Assembly: GCA_007123625.1 (NCBI GenBank)
Contig: SKKS01000156.1
Location: forward strand, 1-6,056
Source of the DNA: Paracoccaceae bacterium
GTDB lineage: Bacteria > Pseudomonadota > Alphaproteobacteria > Rhodobacterales > Rhodobacteraceae
DNA length: 6,056 bases
Direction of reading: 5' to 3'
The first letter of the stretch is position 1. The number at the start of each line of letters is the position of its first letter. The translations under genes and the position numbers were made by a program. A model generated the notes under the pieces. The model saw only the letters and a program-made list of their open reading frames with translations. It was not told the origin of the DNA and did not search any database. This document shows positions 1-4,892 of this stretch, one piece after another.

Positions 1-1
1 C

Positions 2-226
2 ACCGCGACCTCGCCGCGCGCGCCCTGGCGGCGGGCGGGCGGTGCAGCGCTGGCGGCGGGGCTGGCGTTGGCAGCGGTGGGGGGCGTGTGGTTCGGTCTT
101 TCCGCACCCGGCCCGGTGCAGGCGGTCGAGGCGGTGCTGTGGGGCGCCGATCCGCTCGACGCGCTCGAAGATGAACTGGACTGGCTGATGGCGGAACTGG
201 ACGGCACGACAGGAGAGGGCTCATGA
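2..226 (+). CDS. Small single-pass membrane protein, possibly anti-sigma-like (5' end cut off)
   Basis: An open frame enters from the left edge and ends at TGA 224-226, giving 74 visible residues. A basic stretch (PRAPWRR) precedes one hydrophobic alanine/glycine/leucine-rich segment at about visible residues 17-38, which looks like a single membrane helix with a cytoplasmic N-terminal side. The C-terminal part is short and acidic (motif DALEDELDWLMAELD), probably an amphipathic helix outside the membrane. The stop overlaps the start of the next gene as ATGA, so the two are translationally coupled. In related bacteria, a short membrane protein just before a periplasmic metal-sensor-like gene usually belongs to an ECF sigma factor operon, as in CnrY-CnrX-CnrH. 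A role as anti-sigma factor is therefore inferred from context only; no recognisable anti-sigma domain is visible. The N-terminus is outside the window. Confidence 0.7.
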   Translation, partial: TATSPRAPWRRAGGAALAAGLALAAVGGVWFGLSAPGPVQAVEAVLWGADPLDALEDELDWLMAELDGTTGEGS

Positions 227-732
227 CCGGCGAGAAACTGCGCGCGCGCGCGCCGGGCTGGATGAAGGCGCTGCTGGCGGTGTCGCTGGCGCTGAATCTG
301 GCGGTGGTCGGGGCACTTGGCGGGATCGCCCTGCGCCGCGCGGCTGACCCGCCGGTGATGGCACAGGGGTGGGCGGGACCCGAGGCGGGCATCAGCCTGC
401 GCTACGCGCTGGCCGCGCTTCCCGAAGACGCCCGGCAGGCGATGCGCGCGGACTGGCGCGCGCAGATGCGGGCCGACCGCGACACGGCGGCAACCGGCCC
501 CGGCACAGCCGAGGTGCTGGCGCTGTTGCGTGCCCAGACGCTGGACATCGACGCCCTGCGCGCCGCCTTGGACGCGCCGCAGGCCCGGTTGCAGGCCGCG
601 TCCGAGGTGGGCGCGGGGTTGCTGGTGGCCCAGCTTGCCACCATGGACGTGGACGCGCGACGGGCCTATGCCGACCGGCTGGCCGAAAGGATGGAGCGGC
701 GAATGCGCGGTCGGCCCGGCCCGCCACGGTGA
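223..732 (+). CDS. Membrane-anchored periplasmic sensor, heavy-metal-sensor/CpxP-like family
   Basis: A 169-residue protein. AGGAG at 211-215, seven bases before the ATG, supports the start. Residues 1-13 are basic, residues 14-38 form one hydrophobic helix (an uncleaved anchor is likely), and residues 45-169 are an almost entirely helical, Arg/Ala/Glu-rich domain ending in a basic tail rich in Pro, Gly and Arg. This architecture and size match the 'periplasmic heavy metal sensor' group (CnrX/CpxP-like), which sits in the periplasm and signals to an ECF sigma/anti-sigma pair. The ATGA overlap with the preceding small membrane protein supports that operon. Oddly, the protein has no histidine and no cysteine at all, so a classical CnrX-type metal site is missing. 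It may sense something else, or use only Met/Asp/Glu. The family assignment rests on topology and context rather than on a diagnostic motif. Confidence 0.75.
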   Translation: MTGEKLRARAPGWMKALLAVSLALNLAVVGALGGIALRRAADPPVMAQGWAGPEAGISLRYALAALPEDARQAMRADWRAQMRADRDTAATGPGTAEVLALLRAQTLDIDALRAALDAPQARLQAASEVGAGLLVAQLATMDVDARRAYADRLAERMERRMRGRPGPPR

Positions 733-784
733 GCACGTGCGTGCAAAGAATGGCGGGAATCGGCGCGCAGCCTGCGGCGGGCGG

Positions 785-812
785 TTGACACCGGGGCCGG
801 AGCCGGTAAAAG
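785..812 (+). promoter_or_regulatory. Probable sigma70 promoter of rpmG
   Basis: A perfect -35 box TTGACA at 785-790 is followed after 16 bp by TAAAAG at 807-812, a moderate -10 match. It lies 67 bp upstream of the rpmG start codon in the gap after the sensor gene. The spacer contains ACCGG (790-794) and CCGGT (803-807), an inverted repeat that could be an operator or simply GC-rich background. Confidence 0.55.
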
Positions 813-835
813 GCGGCAGGAATTTCGTCGGGCGC

Positions 836-850
836 GCCGCGCTTCGCGGC
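836..850 (+). other. Hairpin in the rpmG 5' leader
   Basis: GCCGCG (836-841), a 3-base loop, then CGCGGC (845-850) form a perfect 6-bp all-GC stem. It lies between the proposed promoter and the ribosome binding site. It could stabilise the mRNA or affect ribosome access. A functional role is inference only, because short GC-rich hairpins are common in this base composition. Confidence 0.35.
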
Positions 851-878
851 CCCGCACCCGGTTCAGGAGACAAGAAAA

Positions 879-1046
879 ATGGCAAAACCGACGACAATCA
901 AGATTCGTCTGAACTCGACCGCGGGCACCGGCCACTTTTATGTGACCAAGAAGAATGCCCGCACCATGACCGAAAAGATGACCATCCGCAAATTCGACCC
1001 GGTTGTGCGCAAGCATGTCGAATACAAGGAAGGCAAGATCAAGTAA
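879..1046 (+). CDS. rpmG: 50S ribosomal protein L33
   Basis: Translation gives a 55-residue basic protein beginning MAKPTTIKIRLNSTAGTGHF and ending EYKEGKIK, typical of bacterial L33. L33 is a small protein of the large ribosomal subunit near the E site. Landmarks are the KIRL segment, the TG-x-FYVTKKN segment at residues 17-26 and the RKFDPVVRKHV segment at 37-47. It has no cysteine, so it is the zinc-independent form, as usual in alphaproteobacteria. The length is normal for the family. The start is fixed by AGGAGA at 865-870, eight bases before the ATG. It appears to be a single-gene transcription unit, with a TTGACA promoter upstream and a strong hairpin 25 bases past the stop. The gene is easily missed because of its size and because longer spurious frames overlap it. 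Confidence 0.96.
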   Translation: MAKPTTIKIRLNSTAGTGHFYVTKKNARTMTEKMTIRKFDPVVRKHVEYKEGKIK

Positions 1047-1070
1047 GTCGCAGCTGCGACGAGGGACCGC

Positions 1071-1103
1071 GCGGGCCGCCCACAAGGGTGGCCCGTCTGC
1101 GTT
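1071..1103 (+). terminator. Intrinsic terminator hairpin after rpmG
   Basis: A 10-bp stem, CGGGCCGCCC (1072-1081) with GGGTGGCCCG (1086-1095), closes a 4-base ACAA loop. The only irregularity is one G-U wobble. It begins 25 bases after the rpmG stop. The tail (TCTGCGTT) is only weakly T-rich, which is common for terminators in this GC range. Confidence 0.75.
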
Positions 1104-1453
1104 ACGGGCTGCCCATCCCGAACGATCACGCGGGGCTGCGTCAGGCGCAATTCCACTCGGGCAGGGTTCGGCGACGGATCAATTCCTCCGAACCATGCGG
1201 TCTTGGCATAGCGAAAACCCGGCGCTAATCTGTGGCGAGTGTGGTGTTGTTTTCATCCAGGACCAGGTGGGTGCAGTAACCGCGCACGACCGTAGCTCTG
1301 GCGTGTTTCCCGCGCTCTGTTTCAATCCTGTTTGTATCGGGATCCAAAGTCAGTTGGCGAGACACCGCGCCACATGCGGCATCAGCTTGGGCTGGAATGT
1401 CGCCTCCAGATACGCATGCGCGCCCTCTTCCGGACACAAGGCCAGCTTACGCC
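1097..1453. other. Gap without a convincing gene, lower GC than flanks
   Basis: This stretch separates the rpmG terminator from the phnW terminator. From about 1190 to 1450 it is visibly less GC-rich than its neighbours. A plus-strand frame remains open from inside rpmG to 1476, and a minus-strand frame of 70 codons spans 1225-1437. Neither has a Shine-Dalgarno sequence, a recognisable domain or homologous motifs that I know. The minus-strand frame has a rather protein-like composition (for example the segment LTLDPDTNRIETERGKHA), so it could be a remnant of a decayed gene or an unknown small protein. I see no tRNA, no transposase motif and no terminal repeats here. Confidence 0.4.
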
Positions 1454-1483
1454 GCGCCGACCACGCACATGCGTGATCGGCGC
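1454..1483 (-). terminator. Terminator hairpin downstream of phnW
   Basis: A 13-bp stem joins 1454-1466 and 1471-1483 around a 4-base loop. Read on the minus strand the single irregular pair is a U-G wobble. Read on the plus strand the same position is an A-C mismatch. The better folding on the minus strand, and its place 35 bases past the phnW stop, make it the likely end of the phnW transcript. No U-tract follows, so termination efficiency is uncertain. Confidence 0.6.
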
Positions 1484-1517
1484 TCACTCCTTGTAAGGCG
1501 GGCGTGACCTTGACTGT

Positions 1518-2702
1518 TCAGGCGGCCAGCCTGGCGCGTTCGGCCAACGCCAGAGCGGGCGGGGCGGCATCCTGCACGCCCATTTCGCGCAGGGCTTGTG
1601 CGGCGGCATCGACCACGCCGCGCATCACCGCAGCATCCATCCGCCCGATGCAGCCTATACGGAAGCTGTCCACCACCGTCAGCTTGCCGGGATAAATGAT
1701 GAATCCCCGCGCCTTCATCAGGTCATAGAAGCGGTCGAAATCAAAGGCCGGGTCGGCCGGGTTGAAGAACGTCACGATGATCGGCGACAGCCAGCGGTCG
1801 GCCAGCAGCGTTTCGAACCCCAGCGCGCGCATGCCCGCCACCATGACGTCGCGGTTGTCGCGGTAGCGTGCGCCGCGCGCCGCGACACCGCCTTCGGCTG
1901 CGTGAATGTCCAGCGCCATGAGGAAAGCGGCCACCACATGGGTCGGCGGTGTGTAGCGCCACTGGCCGGTCTTCTCCATGTGGCGCCATTGGGCATGCAG
2001 GTCGAGCGCCAGCGAGTGGCTGTTGCCGGCCGCGGCTTCCAGCGTCGCCTTGCGGGCGATCACGAAGCCGAAGCCTGGCACCCCTTCGATGCACTTGTTG
2101 GCCGAGGAGACCAGCGCCTCGAACGGCACCGCGCCGACTTCGAGCGGTAGCGCCCCGAAGGCGGACATGCTGTCGATCAGCAGCTTGCGCCCGTGCGCGG
2201 CTACGGTTTCGGCGATTTCCTCGATCGGGTTGAGTATCCCCGAGGACGTTTCGCAATGGATCGCCACAACATGGGTGATGGCGGCGTCGGCTTCCAGCGC
2301 GGCGGCAACCTCGGTGCCGCGCGGGGGCAGGTAGTCGCCCTTGTCTATAACGACATGCGCCCGGCCCAGATAGCGCAAGGTTTCGACCGCGCGCTGGCCA
2401 TAGGCGCCATTGGCCAGCACCAGAACCTTGCCGTCGCGCGGCACCAGCGTGCCCAACATGGCCTCGACTGCGAAGCTGCCTGAACCCTGCATGGGCACGC
2501 AGGCGAAGGCGCCTTCGGTATCACCTGCCAAGGCCAGCAGGCGGCGGCACATCTCGGCGGTCATGGCACGGAAATCGCCGTCCCAGGACCCCCAGTCACG
2601 CAGCATCGCCTGCTTGGTCTCCAGCGCCGTTGACAGCGGCCCCGGTGTCAGCAGCCACGGCTCTCCGCAATGGGGTCTGGGCACGTCCGATTGCAAGTCC
2701 AT
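1518..2702 (-). CDS. phnW: 2-aminoethylphosphonate--pyruvate aminotransferase
   Basis: A 394-residue class-V, PLP-dependent aminotransferase. PhnW moves the amino group of 2-aminoethylphosphonate to pyruvate, giving phosphonoacetaldehyde and L-alanine (EC 2.6.1.37) in the cytoplasm, the first step of AEP breakdown. Visible landmarks are LLTPGPL at residues 17-23, RDWGSWD at 35-41, the cofactor-phosphate loop GSGSFAVE at 73-80, HCETSSGILNP at 149-159, DSMSAFG at 177-183 with Asp177 for the pyridine nitrogen, SSANKC with Lys203 as the PLP lysine, and DSFRIGCIG at 345-353 with Arg348 as probable phosphonate/carboxylate binder. All key residues are intact. The ATG at 2700-2702 is chosen because GGAGGAG lies eight bases upstream; an in-frame ATG at 2813 has no such site and would run through the control region. 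The gene is divergent from a LysR regulator and ends at a hairpin, so it is probably monocistronic. No phnX, phnY, phnA or transporter gene lies beside it. Confidence 0.95.
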   Translation of the reverse strand: MDLQSDVPRPHCGEPWLLTPGPLSTALETKQAMLRDWGSWDGDFRAMTAEMCRRLLALAGDTEGAFACVPMQGSGSFAVEAMLGTLVPRDGKVLVLANGAYGQRAVETLRYLGRAHVVIDKGDYLPPRGTEVAAALEADAAITHVVAIHCETSSGILNPIEEIAETVAAHGRKLLIDSMSAFGALPLEVGAVPFEALVSSANKCIEGVPGFGFVIARKATLEAAAGNSHSLALDLHAQWRHMEKTGQWRYTPPTHVVAAFLMALDIHAAEGGVAARGARYRDNRDVMVAGMRALGFETLLADRWLSPIIVTFFNPADPAFDFDRFYDLMKARGFIIYPGKLTVVDSFRIGCIGRMDAAVMRGVVDAAAQALREMGVQDAAPPALALAERARLAA

Positions 2703-2710
2703 ATCTGCCA

Positions 2711-2717
2711 CTCCTCC
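2711..2717 (-). promoter_or_regulatory. Shine-Dalgarno site that fixes the phnW start
   Basis: On the minus strand this reads GGAGGAG, a near-perfect anti-16S match, with eight bases to the ATG at 2702-2700. It favours the 394-residue product over the longer in-frame start at 2813. Confidence 0.85.
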
Positions 2718-2733
2718 GGGCTGGGGCGCCTGC

Positions 2734-2761
2734 GCGATAGAGCCGTTGTGACATTGGCCAA
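2734..2761 (-). promoter_or_regulatory. Candidate phnW promoter
   Basis: On the minus strand TTGGCC (2761-2756) and TATCGC (2739-2734) are separated by 16 bp. The -10 is weak, which fits a promoter that needs an activator. With a start near 2727, the LysR-type dyad at 2773-2789 would be centred near -54, a normal activating position for this family. An alternative is TTGTCT (2796-2791) with TAACAT (2772-2767), which would put the dyad inside the spacer. The choice is uncertain. Confidence 0.35.
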
Positions 2762-2782
2762 CACATATGTTAAATCGATAAT
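2754..2782 (+). promoter_or_regulatory. Candidate promoter of the LysR-family regulator gene
   Basis: TTGGCC (2754-2759) and GATAAT (2777-2782, five of six consensus bases) are separated by 17 bp. The -10 box lies inside the putative LysR operator, which would give the usual negative autoregulation. The resulting leader to the TTG start would be long, about 175 nt. The -35 is part of the palindrome TTGGCCAA (2754-2761), which could also serve the opposite direction. Confidence 0.45.
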
Positions 2783-2789
2783 TGCGATT
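2773..2789. promoter_or_regulatory. Putative LysR-type operator (T-N11-A dyad) of the phnW control region
   Basis: AATCG-N7-CGATT is a perfect 5-bp inverted repeat with an AT-rich centre. It contains the T-N11-A core (T2775, A2787) that LysR-family regulators recognise. It lies in the divergent region between phnW and the regulator gene, overlapping the regulator's probable -10 box. Assignment to this regulator follows from position and family knowledge, not from a known site. Confidence 0.55.
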
Positions 2790-2882
2790 GAGACAAAAGT
2801 TTCCCTGACACATTTGCGGGCCACAGACAGCAACAGGGGCAGGTCGTCGTATTTAGTGTCGCGGATATTGCCACCCACAGCA

Positions 2883-2899
2883 AAGCAGCAATGCTGCTT
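2883..2899. other. 17-bp inverted repeat in the regulator leader
   Basis: AAGCAGC, a 3-base spacer, then GCTGCTT form a perfect 7-bp dyad. It lies 67 bp upstream of the TTG start of the LysR-family gene, inside its probable leader. It could be an RNA hairpin or a second protein-binding site. It is not of the T-N11-A type. Confidence 0.4.
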
Positions 2900-2955
2900 G
2901 TTTGGGAAAACAAAATCGTTACTACAGGTCGAAGCATTGGCACATTTGATGGATT

Positions 2956-2960
2956 GGAGG
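2956..2960 (+). promoter_or_regulatory. Shine-Dalgarno site that fixes a TTG start for the LysR-family gene
   Basis: GGAGG at 2956-2960 lies five bases before TTG 2966-2968. The upstream in-frame ATG at 2891 has no such site, and the 25 residues it would add are not part of the LysR fold. Confidence 0.75.
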
Positions 2961-2965
2961 CGCTC

Positions 2966-3847
2966 TTGCGGTATGTCCAGCTTCGCGCGTTTCATCATGT
3001 CGCCGTGACCGGCGGGTTCTCCCGCGCGGCCGAGGCGCTGCATCTGACGCAACCGGCCATTTCGGATCAGGTCCGCAAGCTGGAAGAGGAATACGAGGTT
3101 CATCTGTTCAACCGTATCCGGCGGCAGATCACGCTGACCGCCGAAGGCGAGCGACTGCTTGCGATCACGCGGCGGTTCTTCGACGTCGAGCGCGAGGCAT
3201 ATGAGCTGCTGGCGGAGCGTCGTGCGCTGCGCGAGGGGAACCTGCGGATCATTGCAGACGCGCCGCACCACCTGCTGCATATTCTGGGTCGGTTCCGGCA
3301 GCGCTATCCCACGGTCAAGGTCTTTGTGCAGGCAGGCAACACCGATACCGTGATCGAGGCGCTTTACAGCTATGAGGCTGATATCGGCGTGCTGGGCGAG
3401 GTGCCGACCTTGCAGGATCTGACCGTGCTGCCGCTCAGCACCAGCCCGATCATCGCCTTTGCCGCGGCTGACCACCCCGTGGCCCGCCGCGACAGCCTGC
3501 GCCTTGTCGACCTTGTTGATCTGCCGCTGGTGTTCCGCGAACGCGGCTCGCGCACCCGCGACAAGCTGGAGCAGGCAGCAGCGGCGGCGGGCATCGAACT
3601 GGTCCCCGCGATCGAGGCCGAAGGCCGAGAGGCCGTGCGCGAACTGGTAGCCGCAGGCGCCGGGATAGGTTTCGTTTCGGCCGCCGAATTCGGACAGGAC
3701 GCCCGGCTGAAACCCATCCCGCTGCAAGATGCCACCGGCATGACGATGGACGAAGCGCTTGTCTGCCTTTCGGCCCGCAAGGAGGGCAAGCTGCTGCGCG
3801 CATTCCTCGCCATGGCCGAAGCGGCACGCGCCGCCACGCCTGCCTGA
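2966..3847 (+). CDS. LysR-family transcriptional regulator, probable regulator of phnW
   Basis: From the TTG at 2966 this is a 293-residue protein, the usual LysR length. The N-terminal winged helix-turn-helix spans about residues 1-62, with the characteristic FSRAAEALHLTQPAISDQVRKLE recognition region at 18-40, then LFNR (47-50) and the wing ending TAEGERLL. A linker helix runs to about residue 88, and the effector-binding domain of periplasmic-binding-protein type fills about 90-285. LysR proteins act as tetramers that bind T-N11-A sites and respond to a small molecule. The divergent layout with phnW points to control of aminoethylphosphonate use, with AEP or a derivative as possible ligand; this is inference. 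The ATG at 2891 would add 25 residues of low plausibility, whereas the TTG has a GGAGG site at ideal spacing and makes the N-terminus align with the family. The gene converges on rpiR with a 24-bp gap. Confidence 0.93.
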   Translation: MRYVQLRAFHHVAVTGGFSRAAEALHLTQPAISDQVRKLEEEYEVHLFNRIRRQITLTAEGERLLAITRRFFDVEREAYELLAERRALREGNLRIIADAPHHLLHILGRFRQRYPTVKVFVQAGNTDTVIEALYSYEADIGVLGEVPTLQDLTVLPLSTSPIIAFAAADHPVARRDSLRLVDLVDLPLVFRERGSRTRDKLEQAAAAAGIELVPAIEAEGREAVRELVAAGAGIGFVSAAEFGQDARLKPIPLQDATGMTMDEALVCLSARKEGKLLRAFLAMAEAARAATPA

Positions 3848-3871
3848 GGGGCGAAAGCGGCGCGGCGCCGG

Positions 3872-4753
3872 TTACTTGCGTGCCCGTTGCGGCGGCTTGA
3901 ACAGGCGCATGTCGTCGTAGAACGCTTCCATGCGTAACAGTCGCTCGCGCGTCTGCTGCCAGTTGCGGTCCTGAATGGCGGCGAGCAGCGCTTCGACCAG
4001 GGCAACCAGCGGCACGATCGTATCCCAGGCCGATGGCACCTCGATGTGGCTGGCCATGATGTGCTGCGCCACAGCAGCGGCGGGCGAAACCCACCGGTCG
4101 GTCAGCAGCACGATCTCGACCCCCTGCGCACGCGCAAGTTCGGCAAATTGCTGGACCGAGGGTTCGTACCGGCGAATGTCGAAAACCACCAGCACGTCGC
4201 GTTCGGTCAACTCCAGCAGGGTCGGGGGCCAGGTGTTGGGCAGCCCCGAAATCAGCGTCACATCGCTGCGCATGACCCTGAGTGCAGTCGCCAGGTAGTC
4301 CGCAACGCTTTGCGTCAACCTGCCGCCGATCAGGTGCACCGGGCGCGTCCCGTCGGCCAGAATCGCGGCGACCGCGTCAAAGGTGCGCAGATCCTGCTGC
4401 CCGAGCGTTTGCGACAGGTTGTCGATCACATTATGCGCAAAGCGGTTGAGGCTGTGGTCCTGTGGCGCGGTTTCCGCCCATTTTTCGTGCTTGGCGATGG
4501 GTGAGGCCAGGCGCGCGCCCATTTCTTCGTGCAATTGCGCGCGGAAATCCGGATAGCCGGAGAACCCCAGCTTGCGCACCAGACGCACGACCGTCGGCCC
4601 CGACACCCCTGCCGCCGAAGCCAGCTCGGACACCGACCCAAGCATCGAGAGCGGGAAATTGCTCAGCATATGCGTGGCCAGCTGTCGTTCGGCGCGTGTC
4701 ATCCCGGACATGGCCGCGCGCAGCCGCTCTTCGGTGGTATCGTATCGCGTCAT
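3872..4753 (-). CDS. RpiR/MurR-family transcriptional regulator (HTH plus SIS domain)
   Basis: A 293-residue protein. Residues 1-78 form the RpiR-type helix-turn-helix domain: MTRAERQLATHML at 18-30, SVSELASAAGVSGPTVVRLVRKLGFSGYPDF at 40-70 and RAQLHEEM at 71-78. Residues about 125-260 form an SIS fold, with the loop HLIGGRLTQSVADYLA at 140-155 and DVLVVFDIRRYEPSV at 186-200. SIS domains in this family usually bind phosphosugars. Here the common G-x-G-x-S signature is replaced by GGRLTQS, so a different ligand is likely. The ATG is supported by GAGG (minus strand, 4764-4761), seven bases upstream. The gene is divergent from an N-formylglutamate amidohydrolase/TRAP set, with a perfect palindrome overlapping its probable -10 box. 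This suggests that it represses itself and controls that set. Confidence 0.92.
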   Translation of the reverse strand: MTRYDTTEERLRAAMSGMTRAERQLATHMLSNFPLSMLGSVSELASAAGVSGPTVVRLVRKLGFSGYPDFRAQLHEEMGARLASPIAKHEKWAETAPQDHSLNRFAHNVIDNLSQTLGQQDLRTFDAVAAILADGTRPVHLIGGRLTQSVADYLATALRVMRSDVTLISGLPNTWPPTLLELTERDVLVVFDIRRYEPSVQQFAELARAQGVEIVLLTDRWVSPAAAVAQHIMASHIEVPSAWDTIVPLVALVEALLAAIQDRNWQQTRERLLRMEAFYDDMRLFKPPQRARK

Positions 4754-4801
4754 GGCAGGACCTCGTGGAACTGGATGGCGGGTCTACGCCCGCGCTCGAT
4801 A

Positions 4802-4817
4802 TGTAACATTTGTTACA
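4802..4817. promoter_or_regulatory. Probable RpiR-family operator, perfect palindrome
   Basis: TGTAACA-TT-TGTTACA is a perfect 7-bp inverted repeat with a 2-bp centre, in an otherwise GC-rich region between the divergent regulator and amidohydrolase genes. It resembles the TGTAAT/ATTACA-like palindromes bound by RpiR-family members such as HexR. It covers the candidate -10 of the regulator gene and lies about 67 bp upstream of the likely amidohydrolase transcription start. Confidence 0.7.
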
Positions 4818-4831
4818 GAAATCGGGTACAA
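4803..4831 (-). promoter_or_regulatory. Candidate promoter of the RpiR-family gene
   Basis: On the minus strand TTGTAC (4831-4826), a 17-bp spacer and TGTTAC (4808-4803) form a plausible promoter with a weak -10. The -10 is one arm of the palindrome, so binding of the regulator would block it. The leader to the ATG would be about 40 nt. Confidence 0.4.
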
Positions 4832-4840
4832 GAAAATCCC

Positions 4841-4870
4841 TTGACGAAATCGCTCGCCCTGCGGCAGTCT
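4841..4870 (+). promoter_or_regulatory. Candidate promoter of the amidohydrolase-TRAP operon
   Basis: TTGACG at 4841-4846 is a strong -35, followed after 18 bp by CAGTCT (4865-4870), a poor -10. The start would fall near 4877, leaving a leader of only about 16 nt that still contains the AAGAGGG ribosome site (4881-4887). A weak -10 would fit a regulated promoter. Confidence 0.45.
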
Positions 4871-4892
4871 GACCTTGGCGAAGAGGGATGCC

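Noticed and set aside
720..757. CCCGCCA/TGGCGGG inverted repeat around the sensor stop codon, as a terminator
   Set aside because: The 7-bp arms are separated by 24 bases and the left arm lies inside the coding region, with no T-tract; too weak to call.
1003..1476. 157-codon plus-strand frame starting inside rpmG
   Set aside because: It begins inside the L33 gene in another frame, passes through the rpmG terminator and has no ribosome site or recognisable domain.
2763..2770. ACATATGT palindrome as an operator
   Set aside because: Eight bases are too short to separate from chance in an AT-rich promoter region; the nearby T-N11-A dyad is the better candidate.
2703..2813. Longer phnW start at ATG 2813
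   Set aside because: There is no Shine-Dalgarno site, it would span the putative LysR operator and promoter, and the added residues do not resemble PhnW. GGAGGAG before 2702 is decisive.
2648..3727. 359-codon minus-strand open frame across the LysR gene
   Set aside because: It is antisense to a clear LysR-family gene and to the control region, has no known motifs or ribosome site, and arises from high GC.
3848..3871. Bidirectional terminator between the convergent LysR and rpiR genes
   Set aside because: Only the short palindrome CGGCGCCG is present in 24 bp, with no stable stem-loop and T-tract.
4875..4892. TTG 4875 as start of the amidohydrolase
   Set aside because: The good ribosome site AAGAGGG lies downstream of it and points to ATG 4893.
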